Source: Elgaria multicarinata webbii | Taxonomy: Eukaryota; Chordata; Lepidosauria; Squamata; Anguidae | NCBI RefSeq assembly: GCF_023053635.1 | Contig: NC_086180.1 | Coordinates: forward strand, 35,206,947-35,270,946 | Direction of reading: 5' to 3' | DNA length: 64,000 nucleotides | In this document: positions 1-10,000 of the stretch, one piece after another | Numbering within the stretch: the stretch's first letter is position 1 | How the letters are laid out: every line of letters begins with the position of its first letter | Made by a program: the position numbers and the translations under genes | The notes under the pieces: model-generated | Told to the model about the DNA's origin: nothing | What the model saw: the letters and a program-made list of their open reading frames with translations, nothing else | Databases searched by the model: none

Positions 1-469
1 TGGGGATGGGAGATGGAGAGCTTAGAGTGGCAGTGCCAGCAGCAGCCTTCGGCTTTCCCCTGGAACCAGTCGCCTTGCCCGCCTCTTTCCCCAGCAAGAC
101 CGACTGGTGCTTCCTCTGAAGAAGCATCTTCATGCTGCTGGTTCCATAATGCCCTGTAGATGAACCCCTGCTTAGGCTGAGTTTGCAGTGGCGACAGACA
201 GCAAAGCGGGGATCCGCTCCCAACTCAAAGTGGTCCCACACGATGCTTGTCTTTCGCTTCCGTGGTGACATCACCAATTGCCCGCCTGAACTCTCTGGTG
301 TTGCCACAGAAACAGGGGTGGCAGCGGAAGAGGGGTGGGATGAGACTGGGGAGAGAGCCTCGGCCTGCTGCTGCTCCTCCTCAGCCCCCACATCCTGGAG
401 GACCACCGCCTCCTCCTCCTCCCCCTCCACTGTGCTGAGGACCTCGTCTAGGTCCATCAGCGGGCTCAT
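1..469 (-). CDS. hAT-type transposase, N-terminal BED-finger part (runs off left edge)
   Basis: An open minus-strand frame of 156 codons starts at the ATG at 469-467, with an in-frame TGA just upstream at 475-473, and is still open at the window edge. It begins with an acidic Glu/Gln-rich leader. A BED-type zinc finger follows: a KRKTSIVWDHFEL segment, then CRHC, then GTSSMKMLLQRKH. BED fingers occur in hAT transposases and in domesticated ZBED proteins, where they bind DNA. In the usual GTSNLRRHLKSKH layout the third zinc ligand is His; here Leu stands at that place, so zinc binding may be lost. The catalytic part lies outside the window, so an element and a domesticated gene cannot be told apart. 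The repeat-rich DNA upstream favours a transposon. Confidence 0.6.
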   Translation of the reverse strand, partial: MSPLMDLDEVLSTVEGEEEEAVVLQDVGAEEEQQQAEALSPVSSHPSSAATPVSVATPESSGGQLVMSPRKRKTSIVWDHFELGADPRFAVCRHCKLSLSRGSSTGHYGTSSMKMLLQRKHQSVLLGKEAGKATGSRGKPKAAAGTATLSSPSPIP

Positions 470-523
470 GGGCTCAAAGGATAATGAAGGAGATACTCCT
501 CCTCCTCCTCTAATAGCACTGCT

Positions 524-578
524 GCCACCTGCCTCTTGCAACCTGCCTCTTGCTGCCACCTGCCTCTTGCCACCTGCC
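524..578. repeat. short tandem repeat (CCACCTGCCTCTTG type)
   Basis: Three to four imperfect copies of a 14-18 bp unit built on CCACCTGCCTCTTG sit just upstream of the BED reading frame, beside a CTC-rich low-complexity tract. This is seen directly; no function is implied. Confidence 0.65.
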
Positions 579-643
579 TGCTTACTGGTGCCAGCCTGAG
601 CCTTGCTGCTTTCAGCACGCCTGCTCCCTCTTCTCATGATGAC

Positions 644-902
644 TAATAAAATATTAATACTACTAATAATATGTATAAGGTACTACTAAGAATATGTATA
701 AGAAGAATATATGTTTAAATGTAGGGAAATGGGACAAGAAGTGTGTATGCTGTATAAGAAGAATAAAATATTAATACTACTAATAATATGTATGAGAATA
801 TACTAATATATATACTACTAAGAATATGTAAAAGAATATAAAAATATGTTTAAGAATATTACTAATAAATGTAGGGAAATGGGACAAGAAGTGTGTGTAT
901 GC
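644..902. repeat. AT-rich imperfect tandem duplication
   Basis: Two copies of an AT-rich block follow each other. AATAAAATATTAATAC occurs near 645 and 762, and GTAGGGAAATGGGACAAGAA near 721 and 870. The second copy is about 30 bp longer through extra ACTAATATAT-type units. It probably lies in the 5' non-coding part of the hAT-like element to the left. Confidence 0.6.
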
Positions 903-1349
903 TTTCAAAAGAAAGCTTTCACAAAAGCAGAACAGTCAGGCTTTAATAGAGGGAAGGGGGGGCAACCAACCCAACCAACCAAACACACACTCCAAAATTT
1001 AAAAATAAAGTTTATATTAAATCAAAGTAAGGGAAAAACACAGGGCAAACTAAGCTATAAGTCAGAAAGAAGCAAACAAACACACACACGCGCGCCAAAC
1101 TAAATCTATCCTAATCTATCTCCAAAGTCCAAAGCAGGAGCACTAACTAACTAAGTGTTCCCTCCACGAACGCCAACCCACAAAGAGACACAAAGCAGAA
1201 AGCTCTCAGGGTGGGTCTGCCTTAGTCCCCCCTCCAACACTGGGATTGGAGGATGATGCTTTCTGAGGTGATCAATTCTCATCAGGATTGGGAGTTGAAT
1301 GTGCCTGTCATCGCTTCAAAAAAACTAAAAAAAAACCAAACCCCGATTT

Positions 1350-1715
1350 TTTAAAAAATATTGCACGTGAACCACAGGATACAGAAAGTTGAGAGTAGTC
1401 TCAAAATGACCCCCATCCACGACTCTCTGAGCACAAGAATTTTCAGAATGATATCTTAAAAACCAACCCAGTTATGCCCGAGTCTTTCCCGCAATGCAAT
1501 CCTATGGGCGAAAAGCCGAAAAACGCCGTTTGAGCCGCGCGGTTGACCCGATTTTCAAAAAAATATAGCACGCGACCTGCACGATGCAGAGAGGTGAGAG
1601 TGGTCTCAAAATGACCCCCATCCACGACTCTCTGTGCACAAGAATTTCCAGAATGATAGCTTCAAAAAGAATGTAGTTATCCGCGATTATTTGCCACAAT
1701 GCAATCCTATGGTGA
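1350..1715. repeat. direct repeat, two ~160-bp copies about 205 bp apart
   Basis: Two diverged copies share ATGACCCCCATCCACGACTC (near 1406 and 1611), CACAAGAATTT and GCAATGCAATCCTATGG. Such internal direct repeats are common in subterminal regions of DNA transposons, so this may belong to the same element as the BED frame. I could not locate the element's terminus. Confidence 0.55.
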
Positions 1716-1818
1716 AATGTTTTCAAGATGGCGACCGGAGCGCTCCGCCTGAACTAGGAGCTCCGAAAAATGGTTGCTTCTCTTCGCCTTGCTTCTAGGG
1801 GTCCGCGGTCCGCCCCTA

Positions 1819-1863
1819 CTCCGCCTTACCCTTACCCTTACCCTTACTCTGGGTAAGGCGGAG
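1819..1863. repeat. perfect 13-bp hairpin with TTACCC-repeat loop
   Basis: CTCCGCCTTACCC (1819-1831) pairs perfectly with GGGTAAGGCGGAG (1851-1863) across a 19-nt loop made of TTACCC units. The unit read on the other strand is GGGTAA, not the vertebrate telomere unit TTAGGG. Confidence 0.7.
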
Positions 1864-2239
1864 CAGGCCAATCCGCTACTGCTTCTACGCTCCTAATCGG
1901 AGAGGAGCACATGCCTAGTATTGACACAATGCAAAGGGGCCACAGCTGCGCACGGGGTGCAAATGGCGGAGGAGGTTTGGCCGAAACCGCTGACCACTCC
2001 GCTTAGCACGCCTTTTCCTGACCAGTGCTGACCTCGCCGGAAACTGCGCTGACCTCATTTCGTCCCACACCTCCGCCTCCCGAATCCAAATTAGCACGCG
2101 CCAACAGGAAAAGTCTTGCTTAAAGTCGTTTCATAAAACACGGAAAACAGAGGTTTCACCACAGGATGAACGTCATCTGGATCTGTCTAGATGACGACGG
2201 TATGTAACGCACGCTACAGCCCCGTCTAGCAACGCCCCA

Positions 2240-2296
2240 AAAGTCCTACAGGTCTTATCATGGCTGACTGGGGAATGCTGAGAGTTGTAGGACTTT
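2240..2296. repeat. small foldback repeat (AAAGTCCTACA arms)
   Basis: AAAGTCCTACA at 2240-2250 is the reverse complement of TGTAGGACTTT at 2286-2296. The spacer contains GGCTGACTGGGGAATGCTG. Related sequence (GGCTGGGGAATGCTGGG) occurs near 39,160 and a partial copy near 18,640, so this is a dispersed foldback element. Confidence 0.55.
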
Positions 2297-2387
2297 CTTC
2301 TGTCTGAACATCCTTCTGTCTGAACATACATAGGACTGAACCTTAAGCCAGTTTAATTAGAGCTTCGTGGTCTTGGGATCAGGCTAA

Positions 2388-3323
2388 TCATAGAATCATA
2401 AAATCATAGAATCATAGAATAGCAGAGTTGGAAGGGGCCTACAAATCCATCGAGTCCAACCCCCTGCTCAATGCAGGAATCCACCCTAAAGCATCCCTGA
2501 CAGATGGTTGTCCAGCTGCCTCTTGAAGGCCTCTAGTGTGGGAGAGCCCACAACTTCACCAGGCAACTGATTCCGTTGTCGTACTGCTCTAACAGTCAGG
2601 AAGTTTTTCCTGATGTCCAGCTGGAATCTGGCTTCCTTTAACTTGAGCCCGTTATTCCGTGTCCTGCACTCTGGGAGGATCAAGAAGAGATCCTGGCCCT
2701 CCTCTGTGTGACAATGTTTTAAGTATTTGAAGAGTGCTATCATGTCTCCCCCTCAATCTTCTCTTCTCCAGGCTAAACATGCCCAGTTCTTTCAGTCTCT
2801 TTTCATAGGGCTTTGTTTCCAGACCCCTGATCATTCTGGTTGCCCTCCTCTGAACACGCTCCAGCTTGTCTGCATCCTTCTTGAATTGTGGAGCCCAGAA
2901 CTGGACGCAATACTCTAGATGAGGCCTAACAAGGGCCGAATAGAGAAGAACCAGTACTTCACGTGATTTGGAAGCTATACTTCTATTAATACAGCCCAAA
3001 ATCGCATTTGCCTTTCTTGCAGCCATATCGCACTGTTGGCTCATATTCAGCTTGCGATCTACAACAATTCCAAGATCCTTCTCGTTTGTAGTATTGCTGA
3101 GCCAAGTATCCCCCATCTTGTAACTGTGTCTTTGTTTCTATTTCCTAAATGTAGAACTTGGCATTTATCCCTATTAAATTTCATTCTGTTGTTTTCAGGC
3201 TAGCACTCCAGCCTATCAAGATCACTTTGAAGTTTGTTTCTGTCTTCCAGGGTATTAGCTATCCCTCCCAATTTTGTGTCATCTGCAAATTTGATAAGCG
3301 TTCCCTGCACCTCCTCATCCAAA
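2388..3323 (-). mobile_element. CR1 LINE, 3' half (continues at 5117)
   Basis: The low-coordinate end carries the CR1-typical octamer-like tail, read on the minus strand as repeats of ATTCTATGATT. The minus strand encodes the C-terminal part of the CR1 reverse transcriptase reading frame (for example [19 protein letters not shown]). The copy is interrupted at 3323/3324 by a Helitron and resumes at 5117: joining 3323 to 5117 restores the expected CR1 sequence around ATCCAAATCATTAATAAAAA. The frames carry several breaks, so the copy is dead. Confidence 0.9.
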
Positions 3324-3738
3324 TCTATATATAAATAAAAATGTAAATGTTCGTTCGAAACAGACGTTATATCTCCGAAAGTTCTTTACCGATTGCTTTG
3401 AAATTTTGACACAACGTTGCATTCGAATACGCGAGCGTTGTTATGTAACTATGTTCTATATGGGGACAAAAGTTTGTCTTAAAATTGAAGAAATAGGCCT
3501 CCTCAAAACCAGTCCTGCTGATCATTGTGACATCGCCAACCAGTAGGCCAATCCACTGCCTCTGCCTTCTCTCTTATTTGCATGTTCTCTCACAATTGGC
3601 TGAGTGAATATAGATGTCACACCTGTGACAGTTACACGTTCTGAAGAAAGGTAACTGCCAGGAGTTTCAGCTAACCCTCTCACCGTAAAAACATCCTTTT
3701 TAAAAAAACCAAACAATTTGCTTTACTTCATCCAAATA

Positions 3739-4734
3739 ATGCCTCACAGAAGATCACACTTAGGTCGTCGTACTCGCAGAGTGGAAGCACTGCAACGAGA
3801 AATTGCAAATCAGACTGAGGAAGAACGGGCATCAGCAAATGAGAAAAAAAGAAAAAGAATGCCTCAAATACGTGCCAAGGAACCAGCCAAGCAACGTTCA
3901 GCCAGACTTGAGGATGCACGATTGCGAGCACGGCAATCACGTTCTACAGCTTCAGATCTGCTTTGTTCTCAACAGAATGAACGCGACAGGCTGAGAGTGG
4001 CTGAAAGACATCAACGAGAAACAGCACATCAGCGTCAAACACGACTCCGTGGTAAACAATCACACGATTACAATCGCCTTGCATTCCGGTACAACCCAGC
4101 TGATGATTATAGTTTGAGGCGGCATGTTCTCATCGGCACTATGACTGAAGTGTGTCCTTATTGCAAGGCTCTTAAATTTAATGGAGAAACAAAAGGAATG
4201 TGTTGCGCTGCTGGAAAAATTAAACTGCCTCAACTTGGAGAACCACCAGAGCCTTTACAAACTTTGCTTGCCGGATATACCGCAGAATCAAAGCATTTCC
4301 TATCTAACATCAGGAAATACAACTCATGCTTCCAAATGACGTCGTTCGGCGCAGAAATCATCACAGCTCCATTTATGCCAACTTTCAAAGTCAAAGGACA
4401 AATTTATCATAAAGCCGGCTCCTTCCTTCCGTTTCAAGATAGTCAACATAAATTCCTACAAATGTATTTCATTGGTGATGGCAATGATGAATTGAATGCA
4501 CGCTGCGGAATTTATACCGGCATAAAAAGGTCCATTGTTTCAAAACTGCAACAGCTACTTCACGAAAAAAACAATTTAGTACATTTGTTCAAAACAGCAA
4601 TTGACATGATGCCATCTGCTATACACAAGATTGTTATTCATGCTGTCAAAACGCCTGCTGGAGAACATGTGCGAAGATTCAATGCTCCAACTATAGACGA
4701 AGTGGCAATTGTTATAGTCAGAGATCAATCTTGA
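3739..4734 (+). CDS. Helitron Rep/helicase, N-terminal region (truncated)
   Basis: The frame starts at the ATG encoding MPHRRSHLGRRTR and runs 331 codons. It has an Arg/Glu-rich basic N-terminus, a CPYC...CC cysteine cluster (VCPYCKALKFNGETKGMCC) and the conserved region around FLPFQDSQHKFLQMYF and NARCGIYTGIKRSIV. The last conserved stretch is APTIDEVAIVIV; the frame then stops. In full-length Helitron proteins the HUH nuclease domain follows this region, so the end marks the internal deletion junction. The open frame suggests a fairly recent insertion. Confidence 0.85.
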   Translation: MPHRRSHLGRRTRRVEALQREIANQTEEERASANEKKRKRMPQIRAKEPAKQRSARLEDARLRARQSRSTASDLLCSQQNERDRLRVAERHQRETAHQRQTRLRGKQSHDYNRLAFRYNPADDYSLRRHVLIGTMTEVCPYCKALKFNGETKGMCCAAGKIKLPQLGEPPEPLQTLLAGYTAESKHFLSNIRKYNSCFQMTSFGAEIITAPFMPTFKVKGQIYHKAGSFLPFQDSQHKFLQMYFIGDGNDELNARCGIYTGIKRSIVSKLQQLLHEKNNLVHLFKTAIDMMPSAIHKIVIHAVKTPAGEHVRRFNAPTIDEVAIVIVRDQS

Positions 4735-5024
4735 CAGGACCTTTCAAAGGTGAAGATGTCCTCATTCCTCGCATTCCTATGATTCCAACAGATATGCCAT
4801 TTCATTTTAAGAGATTGCAATTCCCAATTCGATTGGCGTTTGCAATCACCATCAACAAAGCTCAGGGCCAATCTTTAGAATTGTGCGGTTTAGATCTAGA
4901 CACAGATTGCTTCTCACATGGACAATTATATGTTGCATGTTCTAGAGTTGGCAAACCAGACAATCTCTATATCTACACAGACAATGGAACAACTAAAAAT
5001 ATTGTATATCCACAAGCATTGTGA
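4731..5024 (+). CDS. Helitron PIF1-type helicase, C-terminal end (truncated)
   Basis: This 97-codon frame overlaps the previous one in a different frame. It contains the C-terminal superfamily 1 helicase motifs of Helitron/PIF1 proteins: AFAITINKAQGQSLE, then HGQLYVACSRV. It lacks the Walker A and B motifs, so it cannot be an active helicase. It is the right-hand remnant of the internal deletion. Confidence 0.85.
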   Translation: MTGPFKGEDVLIPRIPMIPTDMPFHFKRLQFPIRLAFAITINKAQGQSLELCGLDLDTDCFSHGQLYVACSRVGKPDNLYIYTDNGTTKNIVYPQAL

Positions 5025-5116
5025 AATTAAACATATTAGAAACATCCGCTTTGTCTTTTCTTTCTTTTCAATTTAACCAGACTATGCCACAGCAACGAGT
5101 GGCAGGGTACAGCTAG

Positions 5117-6655
5117 TCATTAATAAAAATGTTGAAGAGCACTGGGCCCAGGACTGAGCCCTGCGGTACCCACTCATTGCCTCTCCCCAGTTTGAGAAGG
5201 TTCCATTGATAAGTACTCTTTAAGTCCGATTCTGTAGCCAACTGTGAAGCCACCTAATAGTTGTTCCATCTAGCCCACTTTTAGCTAGTTTGTTAATCAG
5301 AATGTCATGTGGTACTTTGTCAAAAGCTTTGCTGAAGTCAAGATATATGACGTCCACCGCGTTCCCACAGTCCACAAGGGAGGTTACACGATCAAAAAAT
5401 GAGATCAAATTAGTCTGACAGGACTTGTTCCTGACAAATCCATGTTGGCTTCTAGTGATCACCGCATTGATTTCAAGGTGTTTACAGATTGACTTCTTTA
5501 TAATCTGCTCCAGAATTTTCCCAGGGATGGATGTCAGACTGACTGGTCTGTAGTTCCCAGGTTCCTCCTTTTTGCCCTTTTTGAAGATAGGGACAATGTT
5601 AGCCCTCCTCCAGTCATCCGGCACCTCACCCGTCTTCCATGATTTTGCAAAGATAATAGACAAAGGTTCTGAGAGTTCTTCTGCTAGCTCCTTCATTACT
5701 CTAGGATGCAGTTCATTGGGCCCTGGAGATTTGAACTCATTCAAGGAAATTAGGTGTTCTTTGACCATTTGTTTATCAATCTCAAACTGCAATCCTGCCC
5801 CCTCAACTTCTGCTTCACTTTCTCCAGGGGGGTCATAGACCCGCTTTTGGGAGAAGACTGAGGCAAAGTAGAATTGAGCACTTCAGCCTTTTCTTTGTCA
5901 TCTGTTATCAATTTGCCATCCTCATTAAGCAGTTGAACCACCATTTCTTTCCTCTGTCTTTTACTACTCACGTATCTGAAGAAAGCTTTTTTATTGCTTT
6001 TAGCATCCCTCGCTAATCTCAGCTCATTCACAGCTTTAGCCTTCCTAACGCCATTTCGGCACTTCTGTGCCACCTGTCTGTACTCTTCTTTTGTAGCCTG
6101 GCCTTCCTTCCACTGATTATATGTATCCCTTTTTGTTTTCAGGTCATCTCTAAGCTTTTTGTGGAGCCACATTGGTTTCCTCTGTTGTCTTCTATCTTTT
6201 CTCCTGGTTGGAATTGTTTGTAACTGTGCCTTTAAAATTTCCTTTTTTAAATACTCCCACCCATCCTGCACTCCTTTTCTCGTTAGGCTCACTTGCCATG
6301 GGACCTTACTTATCATAGTTCTGAGTTTATTAAAATCAGCTTTCCTAAAATCCAGAGTACGTGTATGGCTACACTCAACTTTTGTCTCCTTCATAATCAA
6401 GAATTCAAGTATGACGTGGTCACTTTCCCCCAGAGTTCCCGTAACTGCCACTTTATCCACTAAGTCATCCCTATTGGTCAATGTCAAGTCAAGGATTGCC
6501 AATCCTCTAGTTCCTTCCTCCACTTTCTGTAGGAGAAAGTTATCACCCACACATGTCAGGAATTTCTTGGAAGGGCCGCTTTTGGCAGTATTGGTCTCCC
6601 AACAGATATCAGGGTAATTGAAGTCCCCCATCACTACTACATCACACTTCCTTGA
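5117..6655 (-). mobile_element. CR1 LINE, 5' half (endonuclease and reverse transcriptase)
   Basis: On the minus strand, 6655 downward encodes the end of an APE-type endonuclease (VVVMGDFNYPDICWE, ESDHVILEF). The linker follows, and then the reverse transcriptase from about 5792 to 5220 (NYRPVSLTSIPGKILEQII, DVIYLDFSKAFDKVPH). A shift of reading frame lies between the two parts (about 5750-5838). CR1 similarity ends near 6655 inside the endonuclease, so this copy is 5'-truncated, as most CR1 copies are. Total CR1 length without the Helitron is about 2.5 kb. Confidence 0.9.
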
Positions 6656-6787
6656 AACACTGCCAATTTGTTTAGATTTGCATTGTGTAGGAAGCAATCT
6701 ATTTTTCTTTAAGTTTATCCAGAAATTGATACACAATAATAATGAAAGACAGATGGATATCCTGAAAAAATGGGAGTAGAAACAATG

Positions 6788-6793
6788 TTTATT
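6788..6793 (-). promoter_or_regulatory. FABP2: polyadenylation signal AATAAA for FABP2
   Basis: TTTATT on the plus strand gives AATAAA on the minus strand, about 225 nt downstream of the FABP2 stop codon. It would give a 3' UTR of about 240-250 nt. No better signal lies between the stop and the CR1 copy. Confidence 0.55.
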
Positions 6794-7016
6794 TTTGGCC
6801 CATATATAAAAGGTAAATATTCTTTGTACGCTTAGCAGCACCATTTCCCTAAACAGACATGGGCATAAAATATAAATATATCTTAATTGCATTTCAGTTA
6901 TGGAACACAGGCAATAATATTTGAATACAGTTACTTTGGGCTTAGTGGGGAAAGCACAGTTGCTGTAAAAAGAAGTACAACAATTCTTCCATCAGATTCC
7001 AGTTCTAGGCTATGGT

Positions 7017-7067
7017 TCACGCTTTCTTGAAGGTTCTTGTAGCTTGAACCCCTTCATAGGTGTAAGT
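7017..7067 (-). CDS. FABP2: FABP2 exon 4 (terminal coding exon)
   Basis: Encodes TYTYEGVQATRTFKKA plus TGA. The acceptor is TTTCAG at 7073-7068. It matches human TYVYEGVEAKRIFKKD. It is separated from exon 3 by the L1-bearing intron, so it is easy to miss. Confidence 0.93.
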   Translation of the reverse strand, partial: TYTYEGVQATRTFKKA

Positions 7068-10000
7068 CTGAAATGGTTTAACAAAACACAGGTCAGAATG
7101 CTACTGAGGTTTACAGAGATTCCATTTACAATGTTGAATTTCCCAGGGATGGTTTCATTCCACACCTCTCAAAGTGAGATGTGGAGCTTTTTTTCCCCCC
7201 CTAGCCTACAGCACCTGGTATTCCCAGGCAGTCTCCCATCCAGGTACTAACCAGGCCTAACCCTGCTTAGCTTCAGAGATCAGACGAGATCGGGCGTGTT
7301 CAAGGTAGTATGGCGGTAGGTGAAATGTGGAGCTTTCTAAGTAGGTTTACTTATTACTACCCAGTCATCTCTGGCGCTTGCCTATGATGGCTCATGCCAC
7401 AATAAGGCTGCAGTCCTACCTGGGAATCTCACTGAGCTCAACCCTTTTTAAGAGCAGGGAAAATGCAGCATTTAATTGCAAAAGCAAAAGCAATTTTCTC
7501 TTGCATATTTGTGCTGTTCTACTACACCACAGTGCCACTTAGAAGTTACGTAACAGAGAAGGAGGAAATGAAATACTTCTCATGTAGATCTCAATTCTGC
7601 GCCCAAAACCAAACTAGATGCAATGGCCTTTTATCGAAAAGCTCATAGGCATAGGAAGTTGGGGGCGGAGCTTGGCAGCCTGAGCGATGGCGGGTTTCTT
7701 CTGAGGCTCTGAACGGCGCTTGCCGGAAAAGGCAATTATCTCTCTTTTAATGGGCATAAATCTTTGAGCAACTGACAGAAAATGATTATAAAACCAACAG
7801 GAGCCGGGAAAGTGGAGAGAAGGGAGGTGAGATGAACTATGATTAATGCAATGTCTGTCTAAACGGCAACTTTGTCAAAAGTGAAAGTAAAGTAAACGCT
7901 GACTCTGACGCAGTTTAAAAAGAAGGAATTTACGCTTGCTGGACATTGATTTGTGTTATAACCTCTCATCTTTATCTCATATGGGAACGATTGAAATGCT
8001 GGCTTTCTAAGGTTGAAGTGGTTGACTGGATTTATTGGCGTGGCGAGAAGGGGGGGTGAAGGGGCGAAAAAAGCTGCATTTGGCATTCGGTGAGGGAGAT
8101 GTGGGATGCTGAGAGACTTTGAATGATTAAATCTGATCCCCTCTAGTGAATGCTGTTGTGAACTGGATCTGTCCCCCCTCCTCGTGAAGAAGGAGCTGTG
8201 AGTGCTATATAATAGAGAAGCCAGCATAAGTTGCTAAGGAAGAGAGTTGGACTCTAAGATTTATGCCCTACCCAGAAGGGACCCATGCCCAACGTTAAAA
8301 AAAAGATCAAAAGTTGGGAAAAGCTTAATATACAAAAAAAGAAACCTTCAAATCATAATTTGGCTTACCTCTCCTTCCTGGAAAGTACAGCCCCTGGAGT
8401 TGAACAGGAAGAGGAAGATATAGACCCAGTCTCTTTGGATACAATACCAAATAAAGAAGAAAACATGGCAGAAGGGGGGAACGAAAGTGGTAGTAACCCT
8501 CCCTCTTTAATGGAAATCAAGGCTATTATAGCAGAAAATAACATTATTATTTTTTAAAAAATGGATCAGCATATGAGTGAATTCAGAAAACAAATGCGTA
8601 CTATTGCGGATAAAGCGATGGAAAATTCGGATAAGATCAAAAAGATAGAGGCTAAAGCGGATCTGGACCAGAAGAAACAAGAGGCTTTCGAAAAATTAAT
8701 TAATATACAATTTAAAGAATGGGAATTGCGTTTGATTGCCGTGGAAGATCAATCTCGTAGATCTTCGCTTCGAATAAAGCAGCTGAAGGAGATGCAAGGA
8801 GAAGATCTTAGAGAAATTATCGTGAACTGGTTCAAGGAGCTGATACCTGACATACCAATAGATGGATCGGATCTGGACCGAGTCCACCGTGTGGGGGGGC
8901 AAAACTACAAAGGGACTAGAGACATACTGGTGAAATTTGGCAACTATTACAAAAAAGAGCAAATTATGAAAGAATTGAGATCTAAGGTTCAGATACAGTG
9001 TAAAGGCAAACCAGTGCAAATTTACAATGATCTTTCTCAACGCACATTAAATTGGAGACGTAGTCTTAAACCAATAACGGTAACATTAATGAAGAATAAA
9101 ATTCCTTATGCATGGGGTTACCCGGTTTTTTTAAGATTTACATATGGGAGGAGGGAACACAGAGTAACCTCATTGGATCAAGGTAAAGATTTGCTGAAGA
9201 GGCTGGGTCTGGATGGGGAAGCAGATGGGGCTGGAGTGGGTGGGGGAGGGAATGAGGCTGGGACATCTGGAGAGTAAGAGAATTGTTAATTATGTTTGGA
9301 GATAATTGCAAATAAAAATGCTAATATAGAAACCTGCCGGCCAGGCACAGCACTGCCTCCCCCCTCCCCCTTTAAAGTAGATGGCTGGAGTACTAGACTC
9401 ACGGGGATATGGGGGGGGATTAGAGTGGGGGGTGGGGAGGGGGGGAAAGTAGGGGAGGAGGGATCGGGGTAGGAGGGTGGGGGCTTTATGTACGGAGTTT
9501 GTGTTTTTATGTAAGCAAGTTTGAATTGCTGAGCACAAGGGATCGGAAGAGATTTCAAAAGGGTGATTATGGATAAAAAGATAAAGGTATCAACACTCAA
9601 TGTTAAAGGTTTAGGGGCAGTCGTGAAAAGGAAGAGAATAGAACAAATGCTAAATAAAGAGGGATCAGATATTATAATGATCCAAGAGACACACCAAGGC
9701 TCCGAGAATTCGAATATGATAAAATTAAAGTGGTTAGCCTATTATGAAAAATCATTAGGGACATCAAAAAAAAATGGAGTGGCCACTTTGATTTCAAAAA
9801 AAAGTGGGTTTATATTAGAAGAAGTAAAAAAGGATGATAAGGGTAGATATCTTATGTTAAAAGGTAAAATTGAGGGAAAGGTTTATACTTTGATTAATGT
9901 TTATGCCCCAAATGAGAGGCATAGAGAGTTTTTTATAAAGTTGTTTAAAGAAATAGAAGAATTTAAGGAGGGGTATGCTATATTAGCTGGGGATTTTAAT

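Larger units (their letters stand above)
3324..5116 (+). mobile_element. Helitron, internally deleted, inserted into CR1
   Basis: Both ends fit Helitron rules. The 5' end is TC (TCTATATATAAATAAAAATG). The 3' end is CTAG preceded by a hairpin (TGCCAC 5085-5090, 8-nt loop, GTGGCA 5099-5104) eleven to twelve bases upstream. Insertion is between A and T of the CR1 target with no target duplication, as expected for rolling-circle transposition. Internally it keeps the N-terminal part of the Rep/helicase protein and the last part of the helicase. The HUH endonuclease motifs and most helicase motifs are missing. At 1,793 bp it is much shorter than autonomous elements, so it is non-autonomous. Confidence 0.93.

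Noticed and set aside
183-599. Plus-strand open frames at the left edge.
   Set aside because: They are antisense shadows of the BED-finger frame and its CTC-rich leader.
1826-1850. Interstitial telomere repeat.
   Set aside because: The unit is GGGTAA, not GGGTTA, and it is confined to a hairpin loop.
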